DNA of 64,000 nt from Clitoria ternatea (taxonomy: Eukaryota > Streptophyta > Magnoliopsida > Fabales > Fabaceae), in contig CM075675.1 of the NCBI GenBank assembly GCA_037962975.1, positions 45,120,501 through 45,184,500 on the forward strand, written 5' to 3'. A program made the translations under genes and the position numbers. Each line of letters starts with the position of its first letter. Position 1 is the first letter of the stretch. Below the pieces are notes generated by a model, which saw only the letters and a list, made by a program, of their open reading frames with translations, did not search any database and was not told the origin of the DNA. Shown in pieces: positions 1-10,391 of the stretch.

Positions 1-1930
1 TCATATGAGGAGTGTACTATATAAAAGTGATAATTGTCACTTTTAATTATCTACTGCCACTCTTTCTCAATCATTTTGGTATTTTTGTTAAGTATCCTTA
101 CTTAAAAATTTAATCTAACTCATTGTCTATTTTTGCTTTACTTAACAATTATTGTATTCCAAAGTATTACTTAAATGCAAATCTGCATAATTATGCAGAA
201 GGTGTAGTCACCCAAAAATTGTTGTCTAACAATTAAGCATGTAATTCATCCCATGTAATTCAAATTAATTTTTTTAAGAAGCAAAAGAAATTTCATTAAT
301 GAAATGATTAGCACTGTACACCCCCAAAATGCAAATATACCATAAAGCCAAGTCTATCTTCTCGTTGTTTTAACTAACATAACACCTATATATAAAAATC
401 TATCTTAGCCTTTAGATTAACTTTATTGTTAGCAAGTTGAATATGAGACAAATCCATTTCTATATTTGAAATTTGGTTTTCCATTCTAAAAGTGATGTAA
501 TAGAACAATATTTTAGAGAGAAAAAAATTATTTTAGTTTTAAGATTTAGTAAGTGGAGTGTGGCAATGGACAAAGATGAGAACTAAGCTTTTAATGAAAA
601 TATTTTTAAAAAATAAATATTAAAAATGTTTAAAAATATATGGCAATAAACATTCTTAAATGCGGATAGCCACTCCCCACCATTCAACATCTTTAATTAA
701 TTATTTATTATTTCTCTCTTTACTTTCTTTTAATCTTTTTTCTAAAAAAACACAAAAATAAGTGGGGTTTATAGGGATGGCAAAAAAAAATCTACACTCA
801 CGCTGGTAATCAATATATTCATTAAACGGGTAAGTAGCTATATTGCATTCCGCTCCGTCGGTACCCACTTAATTATTTATATTTAGCTTTTATTAAATAT
901 ACTTAAATGTTTAGGTTTTTCATTTATAATAAAATAAATAAATTTTAATATTTTTTAATGATAATTCTTTTAATTTATGATAGTGTAATATATAAAACAA
1001 TATTAATTTATATTATATTATATTAAAATAATATTATGCTTAATATATTACATTATGTTTTCTTTTTTATTATTTTTAAAAAATAATATTAATAATACAT
1101 ATAGATATCTGTTACTCATTTTCACTTGTCATTTTTCTTTTCAGCCTGCTATGGCTTGTGGGGTTTTCTGCATTCAATAAAAAAATGTCTTGAAGTTTCT
1201 CAAAAGTCCAACTTGGATGGAGAGTTTGGACGTTTCAATGGACACGAAAATGGAAACACATGGAAATTTATTGATTTGAAATTTAAAGAATTGGTATTAC
1301 TGTAATGATTATGTCCAGGTTCTCATTTTCCTACAATACAATGGGACCAAGAGGTCAATCATTTTTTAATAATCCATACCAAACTTTGACATATAACACA
1401 GTGACAAAGCAAGTAATAAATGACTTGGATTAAGACCATACACCTACGGGTTTTTTTTTTTTTTATATTGTAATTTTTAAAAACAAATTTAGAAAATAAG
1501 GTGGTTAGAAAAATAATTATATATGAAGCCAAATCTACAACGCATCAAACACAACATAATACACAACTACTTGGATAATTGTTTTTTTGACACAAATGAA
1601 AAATGATATTAAATATAATTATTTCTATTCTTTTACCGGTGTTTTATATTTTTATTTAAAATAAAAAATTATATAGATATTTTATATTAAAATATTTTAA
1701 TATATAAATTATATATATATATTATACATTAATATGTATTAATATTTTAAGATATAAATTATATGTTTTTAATATATTAATGTTAATATATAAATATATT
1801 TAACATAAATTTTTAATTTGTATATTAAAATATTTAATATATGTTAATATATTTTATATATTTTAATTTATATCTTAAAATATTTAAAATTTAATATATA
1901 TATATTAACGTTAATATATTAAAAATTTAA
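1..1930. other. AT-rich flank upstream of PRP gene 1, no gene seen
   Basis: No convincing coding sequence on either strand. The stretch is strongly AT-rich, especially 1590-1930, where TATTAATATATT-type words repeat. Around 770-870 the words GGGATGGCAA, ACGGGTAA and GGTACCCA recall ends of hAT-type non-autonomous elements, but no pair of ends could be set. A block at about 1290-1435 resembles sequence upstream of the second PRP gene and is listed separately. Confidence 0.6.
1290..1435 (+). repeat. Duplicated upstream block, copy 1 (PRP gene 1 side)
   Basis: Read by eye, this block is colinear with 17095-17240. Shared words in the same order are ATTACTGTA, ATGTCC, ATGGGACCAA, TTTAATAAT, CAAACTTTGAC and AGTGAC, with small gaps and substitutions. 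CAAACTTTGAC ends at 1390 here and at 17194 in the other copy. I read it as part of the promoter-side DNA of a tandemly duplicated PRP gene. The match is imperfect and needs a pairwise alignment. Confidence 0.6.
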
Positions 1931-1931
1931 T

Positions 1932-1949
1932 GTCCCACTGGGCGTGCCA
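1932..1949 (-). other. Second copy of primer-binding-like motif at the left edge
   Basis: GTCCCACTGGGCGTGCCA here differs by one base from GTCCCACCGGGCGTGCCA at 6351, in the same orientation. A primer site normally occurs once, just inside the 5' LTR. Its presence at the outer left edge suggests a chimeric or recombined element, with the DNA right of 1950 playing the part of a divergent LTR. That is inference. Confidence 0.5.
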
Positions 1950-2166
1950 TATGCCCCCTAGCTTGTTATAGTGACTGGCGGAGTCACTGTAATGAGCTAT
2001 AACACTTAGCTTTTATAGGCGTGGGTTTAGGCGGCGTTTGCTAGTTCAGGATTTACGGACAAGTGTTTTCATGCATTTATTGCTTGTCATTACTTGTCAC
2101 GCCTGTTATTAAAGCGCCTTGAAACCACGTTTTGTCGTTTCAATCTTTCATTGCCACGTATGCCAT

Positions 2167-3590
2167 GGATTCCGTAAGGAGGCAGAATAGCCTCTTAGGA
2201 ATTTGAATGAAATTGGATTCCGTAAGGAGGCGGAGTAGCCTCTTAGGAATTTGAATGAAATTGGATTCCGTAAGGAGGCGGAGTAGCCTCTTAGGAATTT
2301 CCAAGAGTTGAATTCCGTAAGGAGGCGGAGTAGCCTCTTAGGAACTTCAAAGTAGGTTCCGTAAGGAGGCGGAGTAGCCTCTTAGGAATTTCCAAGGAGT
2401 TGGATTCCGTAAGAAGGCGGAGTGGCCTCTTAGGAATTCCAATGACTTGTATTCCGTAAGAGGGCGGAGTAGCCTCTTAGGAATTTCCAAGGAGTTGGAT
2501 TCGGTAAGAAGGCGGAGTGGCCTCTTAGGAATTCCAATGAGTTGTATTCCGTAAGAGGGCGGAGTAGCCTCTTAGGAATTTCCAAGGAGTTGGATTCCGT
2601 AAGGAGGCGGAGTAGCCTCTTAGGAATTTCAGTAAGATTAGATTCCGTAAGAAGGCGGAGTAGCCTCTTAGGAATTTCCATGAGTTTGGATTCCGTAAGG
2701 AGGCGGAGTGGCCTCTTAGGAATTCCAAGGAGTTGTATTCCGTAAGAAGGCGGAGTGGCCTCTTAGGAATTCCAATGAGTTGGATTCCGTAAGAGGGCGG
2801 AGTAGCCTCTTAGGAATTTCAGTGAGATAGATTCCGTAAGGAGGCGGAATAGCCTCTTAGAAATTTCAGAAAGATTGGATTCCGTAAGAAGGCGGAGTGG
2901 CCTCTTAGGAATTCCAATGAGTTGGATTCCGTAAGAGGGCGGAGTAGCCTCTTAGGAATTTCAGTGAGATAGATTCCGTAAGGAGGCGGAATAGCCTCTT
3001 AGAAATTTCAGAAAGATTGGATTCCGTAAGAAGGCGGAGTAGCCTCTTAAGAATTCCAATGAGGTTGGATTCCGTAAGAGGGCGGAGTAGCCTCTTAGGA
3101 ATTTCAGTAAGATTGGATTCCGTAAGAAGGCGGAGTAGCCTCTTAGGAATTTCCATGAGTTGTATTCCGTAAGAAGGCGGAGTAGCCTCATAGGAATTTC
3201 AGTAAGATTAGATTCCGTAAGGAGGCGGAGTGGCCTCTTAGGAATTCCAAGGAGTTGTATTCCGTAAGAAGGCGGAGTGGCCTCTTAGGAATCCCAATGA
3301 GTTGGATTCCATAAGAGGGCGGAGTAGCCTCTTAGGAATTTCAGTGAGATAGATTCCGTAAGGAGGCGGAATAGCCTCTTAGGAATTTCAGAAAGATTGG
3401 ATTCCGTAAGAAGGCGGAGTAGCCTCTTAAGAATTCCAATGAGGTTGGATTCCGTAAGAGGGCGGAGTGGCCTCTTAGGAATTCCAAGGAGTTGTATTCC
3501 GTAAGAAGGCGGAGTAGCCTCTTAGGAATCTCCAAGGAGGTTGGATTCCGTAAGAAGGCGGAATAGCCTCTTAGGAATTTCCATGAAGCA
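2167..3590. repeat. Tandem array of about 30 hairpin-forming 48-bp units
   Basis: Units start at roughly 2167, 2215, 2264, 2312 and so on to 3545, with a period of 45-49 bp. Each unit has the form ATTCCGTAAGAGGC-GGAGTA-GCCTCTTAGGAAT. The two arms are complementary, about 12 bp with a one-base bulge, around a 6-base loop. Linkers of about 13 bp vary more than the arms. Open frames across this array are repetitive by-products of the period and do not look like genes. Confidence 0.95.
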
Positions 3591-3769
3591 CAATTTTACA
3601 AGTGTTGAACTTACTTGAACTTGTTGGATAGTGCTTGAGTTTGTTGCTCATGTACTCCGTAAAACATTAGTAGTTAGGCGGAGTCAAGCTTGGATGGAGT
3701 GTTCATCCTTTTGAACTTGGACCGGAGTGTAACTCCTGATCAAATGTGAATTGTTGAATTCAGGATGGC

Positions 3770-4055
3770 TATGGTGCAGCATATAGCTTGTGACACCAAT
3801 TCATCCTTTGAGGCGGTATGGTGCAGCATATAGCTGTGAAACCAGTTGTTCCTGCAAGAAATTGGTTGTACCTTTGAGGCGGTATGGTGCAGCATATAGC
3901 TGTGACACCAGCTCTTTCCACAAGAAGCCTGCAGGACCTTGGGGACGAATTAGTGCAGCATATAGCTGTGACACCAGTTCTTTCCATAGGCGGCCTGCAG
4001 GACCTTAGGGTCGGTATGGTGCAGCATATAGCTGAGACACCAATCCTTTCCCCCC
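3770..4055. repeat. Tandem repeat, 5 units of about 50-67 bp
   Basis: The core TATGGTGCAGCATATAGCTG followed by TGACACCAG recurs at about 3773, 3827, 3885, 3951 and 4016. Spacers between the cores are rich in CTTTGAGGCGG or CCTGCAGGACCTT. This is a second, unrelated array inside the gag-only element. Open frames on both strands are products of the repeat. Confidence 0.85.
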
Positions 4056-4159
4056 AAGGAGTTTTTGTTGACTCCGTTCGCGAAGCGTTGTTGCATGTTG
4101 GTTGATCTTTATGGAAAAAAGAGTTATGCGTTGGAGCCATTGTCTTATCTGCATGGGAA

Positions 4160-4640
4160 CAAGTTCAGGAGTTTTATCGTCGAATCACTTCATAGGTGAT
4201 TGGATCATCCGTCTTGGGGATGTGTACGATACCAGAAACTACATCGTCAGGTCACATATTAGGTGATTGAGATCATCCGTCCTTTGGGTGTGTATGGCGC
4301 CAGGAGTTACATCGTCAGATCACAGAATGGGTGATTGAGATCATCCGTCCTGGGCAGGTACACCACGTTAGGAGTTACATCGTCATATCACATAATGGGT
4401 GACTGAGGTTATCCGTTCTGGAAAAGTACACAAAGCCAAGAGTTACATCGTCAGATCACAGATTAAGTGATTGAGATAATCCGCCCTGGAGACATTTTTC
4501 AATCGTAGGAGTACGGATTGTGTCTTGAAAGACTTCCATCATAAGGATGATGATGGGAATTGTCCGCGCCAGGAGTTACCTCGTCAACTCACAGAATATG
4601 TGATTGAGAGCATCCGTCCTGGGGAATTGAGTCTTCGACC
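4160..4640. repeat. Tandem repeat, 6-7 units of about 65-75 bp
   Basis: The core GAGTTACATCGTCAGATCAC followed by GTGATTGAGATCATCCGTCC recurs from about 4165 to 4625. The units are diverged and one has a long insertion (about 4490-4560). This is the third array of the gag-only element. Confidence 0.8.
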
Positions 4641-4719
4641 TGCAGAATAAAAGGTCTTTATTACCTGGGGTTCAGTGTGGCTTTACGGAAGAACCAGCTT
4701 ACTACGCCCAGGCTTTAAC

Positions 4720-4875
4720 CGGTGTTGGATTTTACCCATTCACCGTTTTTCTACATCTGGTGTTGGATTTTACCCATTCACCATTTTCTTCACCCGGTGT
4801 TGGATTTTACCCATTCACCGGTCTTCTACATCCGATGTTGGATTTTACCCATTCACCGGTCTTCACACGGTGTTC
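4720..4875. repeat. Tandem repeat, about 4 units of 36 bp
   Basis: GGTGTTGGATTTTACCCATT followed by CACCG recurs at about 4722, 4759, 4797 and 4836. Downstream, 4870-5035 is a degenerate series built on GGGTTCGG and CCTACTGCGCCC. Confidence 0.85.
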
Positions 4876-5038
4876 GGTTCGATCCTACTAACCGTACTTG
4901 GAGTTCGGTGCAATCCTACAATCCAAGCCTTCAACACGGGGTTCAGATCAGGGCTAATCCTGAACCTACTGCGCCCGTTACTCGGGGTTCAGCGCGGTTT
5001 TCAGTATGAGCCGGCCTACTGCGCCCAAGCCTTCGCAT

Positions 5039-5262
5039 GGGGTTCGGTTTGTGGCCTTGAAAAAGGACCAGCCCTACAACCCATGTAATCTTCGAATGGG
5101 GTTCGGTTTGTGGCCTTGAAAAAGGACCAGCCCTACAACCCATGTAATCTTCGAATGGGGTTCGGTTTGTGGCCTTGAAAAAGGACCAGCCCTACAACCC
5201 ATGTAATCTTCGAATGGGGTTCGGTTTGTGGCCTTGAAAAAGGACCAGCCCTACAACCCATT
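5039..5262. repeat. Tandem repeat, 4 near-identical 59-bp units
   Basis: Units begin with GGGGTTCGGTTTGTGGCC at 5039, 5098, 5157 and 5216. The first three read as identical and the fourth is identical until its last part. The lack of divergence implies recent expansion or homogenisation compared with the 48-bp array. Confidence 0.9.
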
Positions 5263-5438
5263 TCCTGAGGTTCGGTTTAATCCTACAACCCAGGTCTTCG
5301 AATGGAGTGATTCACCCAGTTGTACCTTTGAAGAGGTTCATCGCTAACAACGGATACATTGTTAGGATCATCCGTCCTGAAAGTATCTTGTCACAACAGT
5401 GTTGTGCATCAAATAAAATCATGAAGACAATGGGTGAA

Positions 5439-6237
5439 TCATTGATTATGAATTACAAAAGAGAGAAAGAGAGATGAGTCGAGGTTATGACTCATTAGAC
5501 CTTCTTGGTAAAAACCCGATCTGGATCTGCTCTTATCACTCCATTGTAACGTTGGGGATTTCTCTCTTGCCGCTGTTGCTTCCAAGCGTATTTCAATGCT
5601 CACATACTTGGATGCTTTCCTCTTGAATTCTTCAAAATTCACTGGAGGATTCTTTGCCAATGACATGGCAAAAGCAGAGCTTGGTTGCAAAGCTTCTATT
5701 GCTATGTGCAATTGAAGTGCTTCTGCCCAGTTTGAAACAGCAGTAGCTTTCTTATGAAACCTCTTCAAGGAGTCCTTGAGAGTTTCATGCTTCCCCTGCC
5801 TAATCTGAGCCAAGGTATGAGATGTTCTGGGAGTATCATTGGAAATGACAAAGTGGTCAACAGACGCTGCTGCCATTCCTTCCCATGAGTTAATGGAACC
5901 TGATGGTAGCTTCCTGAATCAGATAAGGGCATCATTAACAAGAATCCGAGGGAACATCCTGCACATGACATCTTCATCTGCCCCCAGGTACATGGCCTCC
6001 CCTCAACTGTGGGATATTTGAATACTGGGGGGTAGAGGATTTTTCTCCCTCGGTTGTGTGATGTGACCCCTTGATCAGAGACATGGCTCTCTCCTCCACG
6101 CTCTTTCTTTGGCGTTTCAATTCCATCAGTTCTTCCCTCAGCTTTCTTATCATCTCATCCTTCAGATTTGGTGCTGAAACCTGCACCATTCTTCTTGAAC
6201 TTTCCACAGGTGACTCGAAAGCTAAGTGCCTGTTCAA
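5439..6237 (-). pseudogene. Broken retrotransposon gag gene
   Basis: The minus strand encodes a plant Ty3-type Gag capsid region. An upstream part (6237-5974) is charged, with a coiled-coil-like run (KLREELMELKRQRK). The capsid part (about 5985-5439) has the family pattern of a cysteine-arginine-methionine-phenylalanine start, FRKLPSGSINSW, then IRQGKHETLKDSLKRF. The two parts are in different frames, so a frameshift lies near 5980-6000. Within the capsid part an in-frame TGA (near 5910) replaces what is normally a tryptophan before FRKLP. No zinc knuckle and no pol follow. Gag would form the capsid of the retroelement particle; this copy cannot make a full protein. Confidence 0.8.
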
Positions 6238-6350
6238 TGGTTGTTCTGGGCAGTGATGTCTTCCACGTGCCCATCTGGTTGGTTTCTCCTATTGCCTTTC
6301 ATAATAAGAGACCAGACCTCTTAAACGAGAGGTGGGAATAACTTTAACGA

Positions 6351-6369
6351 GTCCCACCGGGCGTGCCAA
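6351..6369 (-). other. Primer-binding-like site next to the 5' LTR
   Basis: On the minus strand TTGGCACGCCCGGTGGGAC lies immediately inside the LTR end ...CGGATCA. Its position and its TGG-type start fit a tRNA primer site of a plant Ty3 element. The exact tRNA cannot be named from memory. Confidence 0.6.
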
Positions 6370-7338
6370 TGATCCGTCCTTTACGGGGGGTGTAAAGTTA
6401 TGATCCTAAGACAGCTCAATCTGATACAAAGTGATGTGCATAAATGTTCAGATGTGGAGTGTCTTTGTATGTTGAGGCGGAGTCTGGACCACGCTGGGGC
6501 GGAGTGTAACACACACTACGGCGATGTTAATAGTCCGCCTGGAATTGCCTCCTAAGCCTTGACACGGAGTGCAGTATACACTGGCGGTGTCCCAGTCCGC
6601 CTGGAGGAGTCCTCTCAGCCTTGACCCGATTGGGGGTGGTACCTGCAATCGTTCTCCGACGCTCAAGTCAGTATTTTAGAATACTTTAAGACTTAGAAAG
6701 ACAATCAGAGAGAATTATGCAAGTAAGAGAGAGAGTAAGGTTCAGAAATGGGGGAGAGAGAGCCCCTATATACCTTTTTGCTGAGGTTTATATACCTGTC
6801 ACTGGTGCTGCATTACTGGTAGGGCCCGTTCCTTGTTTTCTAGCATAAAGCAAGAAAGACAGTGGGTCCCTGTGTCGTTCACGAGCACCGTTAGTGTAGT
6901 AGGTATTTCCACTTACTTGGGAAGCGTGAATGCTTTATTATTTTATTGTTATTCCCCTTTATGCGTGACAACGTGATTCCCATTATTAACCTCTCAGGAC
7001 AGAGTCAACCTCGTGCCGGGGTTGTGAGTATGGGCTTGCTGCACAGTATGGGGAAGTTCAACATTCCGCCTGTGTTGAGCCTATGGCTTGGCGGAGTAAT
7101 ATGCATTCTGGCGGCGTTACATGCCTAGGCGGAGTAACATGCCTGGGCGGAGTTATGACCCTTGGCAGTGTAACATGCCTAGGCGGAGTGTCATGCCTGG
7201 CGGAGTGACATGCCTAGGTGGAGTTACTTGCCTTTGTCGTATATACTCCGTATTTGAAGCGTATTTACCTCGTTCAAAATGCTGACTTGGCAAAGCATTA
7301 AAGCCATGCTCTTGGGGGCCGGTGTTAGGACCGGATCA
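6370..7338 (-). repeat. LTR (5', minus orientation) of the gag-only element
   Basis: About 969 bp. On the minus strand it runs from TGATCCGGTCCTAACACCGG to ACGGATCA. TATA-like words (TATATAAACC, TATATAGGGG) on the minus strand near 6765-6797 fit an LTR promoter. The stretch 7090-7215 is a degenerate repeat of GCCTAGGCGGAGT. No second matching LTR was found at the left end of the element. Confidence 0.65.
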
Positions 7339-8300
7339 AATATATTAACGTATAATATTTTAACATTTAAATATATTTTAATACCATCTTAAAAATAATA
7401 TATTAACGTATAATATATTAAAAATATCCATATAAGTTTTTTTATAAAATATCTTAAAATAACTCATTAAGTTTTAGTACTTAGTATTTTTATATTAAAA
7501 TATATTTTATATCTTAAAATATTTAATATATATTAATGTATAATATATATTATATTAAAATATTTTAAAATTTATATGTTTTTTTTATTGTATGTAAAAA
7601 TATAAAAAAACTAGTAAAAGAATAGAGAGAATTATATCTAATAGCATTTTTTATTTACATTAAGAAATTAGTTATTGTATTATGTTATTTGATGGGTTCC
7701 AGGTTCAATTCCTAATACAGACAATTTTTATTAACAATTTACTCCAACCCCTATTTCCCAAATCTTTTTAAAAAGTACACTATTTTTTTAAAAAAACCTA
7801 CACTACACTAATCTTTTATTTTAGTTGCTCGAAAAGAATGAAAAAAATATTGCATTAAAAAATATTTGAGTATGAAAAAAAATTTTATTGCTTAAAAAAG
7901 TTGTCTTATATATGATTAGACTATTTTTAATGGCGGGTTCATATATTGTTTTTCATAAATAATGGTGAGAAAATGTGAGAAATTGTTGAATATGTATACT
8001 TTTTTGTCCATTGTGTTTTATTCATTGGCATTGTTTTTTTATTAGTAATAATAATATAATATAAATTAAAATAAAAATATTAGTAATAATAATATAAATA
8101 ATAATTACAATAATAAAAATAATGATGATATATGAAGATTTTATTTTTTAAATGCCCTTTATAATAGAAAGTATATAATCTTTTCTCATATTATTTAGCA
8201 AACCAAATATTAAAAAAAAATTAATTTAATGATTTTTACATAACTTTTTATTCGACCAAACAACATTAATTTTTTTTATATTTTACATTTTTCTTTTCCT
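7339..8300. other. AT-rich DNA between the retroelement and PRP gene 1
   Basis: No gene seen. TATA/TTAA-rich words from the element edge continue to about 7600, like the DNA at 1640-1930, as expected if the element landed inside one AT-rich tract. Confidence 0.5.
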
Positions 8301-8308
8301 ACATTTCT

Positions 8309-8310
8309 TT

Positions 8311-8357
<47 letters not shown>
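8309..8357. repeat. (CT)n(AT)n microsatellite upstream of PRP gene 1
   Basis: An uninterrupted TC run is followed by an AT run, ending about 30 bp before the TATA box of PRP gene 1. Pyrimidine and AT runs in this position are likely length-polymorphic. Any role in expression is speculation. Confidence 0.9.
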
Positions 8358-8360
<3 letters not shown>

Positions 8361-8385
8361 ATTTCTCGGCAATTAAACCTTGGTC

Positions 8386-8394
8386 TATAAAAAG
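8386..8394 (+). promoter_or_regulatory. TATA box of PRP gene 1
   Basis: TATAAAAAG lies 58 bp before the chosen ATG, in the context CTATAAAAAGAGATCC...GTGTGTG. The same context recurs before PRP gene 2 at 18788. Confidence 0.75.
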
Positions 8395-8443
8395 AGATCC
8401 ATTGTGTGTGTTATGCACCAAAAACATACTAAAAGTCACCAAC

Positions 8444-8740
8444 ATGGCTTCTTTATCCTTTCTAGTGTTGTTTCTTGCAGCCCTTATCCTCATTCCTCAA
8501 GGGCTTGCGCATTATTACAAACACCCCATCTACAAGCCACCTGTCGAGAAGCCACCAGTATACAAACCACCTCTGTATAAGCCTCCACCTGTGTATAAGC
8601 CACCGGTTTATAAGCCACCAGTTTATAAACCACCAGTATATAAGCCCCCATATTACAAACCCCCTTATAAGAAGCCACCAATTTACAAGAAACCACCTTA
8701 TGGTAAGTACCCTCCTGTCGAAGAGAATATCCATGCCTAA
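8444..8740 (+). CDS. Repetitive proline-rich cell-wall protein (PPVYK type)
   Basis: 98 residues. Residues 1-22 (MASLSFLVLF...QGLA) form a classical signal peptide, so the product enters the secretory pathway. The mature part is almost only proline, tyrosine, lysine and valine, built from PPVYK pentamers (about six clean or near copies, with PPVEK, PPLYK and PPYYK variants). It ends with KKPPYGKYPPVEENIHA. This matches the small soybean PRP family, structural wall proteins whose prolines are hydroxylated and whose tyrosines allow cross-linking. I start at 8444 rather than at the upstream in-frame ATG at 8402, because the signal peptide begins here and 8402 is only 16 bp from the TATA box. No intron is needed. 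A related gene lies at 18849. Confidence 0.92.
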   Translation: MASLSFLVLFLAALILIPQGLAHYYKHPIYKPPVEKPPVYKPPLYKPPPVYKPPVYKPPVYKPPVYKPPYYKPPYKKPPIYKKPPYGKYPPVEENIHA

Positions 8741-8926
8741 AATATGCAACTAGGCATATTATCTATCTATTGCTGCTAAATAATAAGAGCAATGAATTAT
8801 AATTAATACCTACATTTTCAATCCCTTGTACGACAAGGCTATGGCCAAATCAAGAGCATCATGTATGTGTCTGTGAATGTAAACCAAAGAAGAGGAAATG
8901 GTGCATGTATTTTATTCCAAATCAGA

Positions 8927-8932
8927 AATAAA
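8927..8932 (+). promoter_or_regulatory. Likely polyadenylation signal of PRP gene 1
   Basis: AATAAA lies 187 bp after the stop codon, followed by T-rich DNA. Position and sequence fit a plant near-upstream element. Confidence 0.5.
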
Positions 8933-8949
8933 GTTTTTTAATTATGATA

Positions 8950-10390
8950 TAGATTGTGCTGTTTAAATGATTTTGCTATCCCATTGTTGAGTAGATCGTA
9001 TATGGTTCAACAATATAGTGTTAACATAAATACTGATCCTATTTTGCATTTACAACCCCGCACCCCCCGCCCCACGCCCCAACCCCCCCAAGAAAAAAAA
9101 TACATACAAGAGTGGACGACGAGTGTGAGGAAAAGAGCCAGTGAAGGAAAAAAACAATGAAAAATGTTGACAGATGGTGAAATTATAAGAAAAAAATGTG
9201 ATGACCGATGATGATGAAATAATAAGAAAAGAAAGGTTTTGTTAAATGAGACAAAACTCACTTCAATAATTTTTATTTTTGTTGGAAAATACTCTTGAGT
9301 TGACCTAAAAATAATAAGAAAAAAAATAAAAAAAATCATATACATATATATATAAAATATCTAGACATATTGTCTAGACTCACATTGTACCATACCACTA
9401 CCACCAACTTGGACAGAGTCTGTCCTCGTAGACGACATGATCCTACTTTCTCTTATGTTACATTGTCTACAAACCTTGCCACATCAGTAGTCACGTTATT
9501 GACAAACCATGCTAAAGCATCTGACATTTTATCATATGTTCGTATAACAACTTCACTATAAATACTCCCTCATGAATGACAAAGGTACACAAAAAATCGC
9601 ATTTATTGCTAGCTATAGTAATCTCATCCGTTTTAGCTTTGATATATGCTTCTGGTTTAGGCATGAGAGGTGCTACATGAGACACACTCTAATCTGTCCC
9701 GTTCAGCATTTCTGGATATAAAAAAGACAAATTAACCTGGTATAACAGGTATTTTATGAGTTTACCATGATCATAGGTGAGTAAAGTCCACCACAAAATT
9801 CACCATAATCAACTCCTACTACTTCTTTTGTTGCTTGAGATTAATCTCATAATTATTGATTATAGAATATTCTGAGAGATAGAAAAAAAAAATAGAAACC
9901 AAAAATAAAAAAACATTTTCTTAAACTAAAGAGTCCCTCGGACATGCCCCAAACTAAAAGCTGCTGGCTCTCGGAGCAATAAAACCATCAACCCTTTCCT
10001 AGGTCAGAAAATAAAGATACCTGATGTGGAAAAATTAAAGCCATGTTATCCATCTAACAGATCCAAGTACCCATATATCAAGACCAAAATGTGAAAGCTA
10101 ACGAAAAAGTTGATATAAAAAAGATTCAGAACTTCAAATGAAACATTTAGACATGAAAGCAAAGAGAAACGTGCCTCAATCACTAGCAGGCAGCAGCAAT
10201 GTGAATTATCAAGCAACCGTCATAAAAATATGATTGACACAAAAAGAAATTCCTCCTTCATCTTAATTTCTTTCATCTGAACACATGTCATACACTGAAT
10301 AGGAAAGTAAAGCTAGAGGAAGAGGCACAAAAGAAGGACTTCTATATGAAACTGTCTAAGTGCAGAACAAGCTACATGAATAGAGGGGAG
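8950..10390. other. Intergenic DNA, no gene seen
   Basis: Contains a C-rich patch (about 9055-9090) and an ACTATAAATACTCCC word near 9553-9567 that could be a TATA box, with no coding sequence behind it. From about 9700 to 10390 it would be the 3' side of the minus-strand NBS-LRR pseudogene. Confidence 0.5.
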
Positions 10391-10391
10391 T

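Larger units (their letters stand above)
1931..7338 (-). mobile_element. Non-autonomous, gag-only Ty3-like LTR retroelement rich in tandem arrays
   Basis: Read on the minus strand, the order is: an LTR (7338 down to 6370, ends TGATCCG...CGGATCA), a primer-binding-like site (6369-6351), a broken gag gene (6237-5439), then about 3.3 kb of non-coding DNA made largely of five or six different tandem arrays. No protease, integrase or reverse transcriptase is visible, so the element would depend on proteins from another copy. Gag-only LTR elements are known in plants. The left end does not show a second LTR matching the right one; it stops at another copy of the primer-site motif (1932-1949). No target duplication could be seen, so the left end may be rearranged or truncated. 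The surrounding DNA on both sides is the same AT-rich type. Confidence 0.7.

Noticed and set aside
2430..3535. Several open frames of 60-83 residues with leucine/arginine-rich repeats
   Set aside because: They follow the 48-bp period of the hairpin array, whose length is divisible by three, on both strands. No start context or domain was seen.
3769..5143. Open frames of 66-145 residues rich in cysteine or phenylalanine
   Set aside because: They are translations of tandem arrays in the gag-only element and have no independent gene signals.
1931..7338. A CRISPR-like array reading of the regular repeats
   Set aside because: Units are tandem with variable linkers rather than unique spacers, the genome is plant, and a retroelement context explains them.
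8402..8443. Upstream in-frame start for PRP gene 1 (14 extra residues)
   Set aside because: It is only 16 bp downstream of the TATA box and would mask the signal peptide; the second ATG matches the family.
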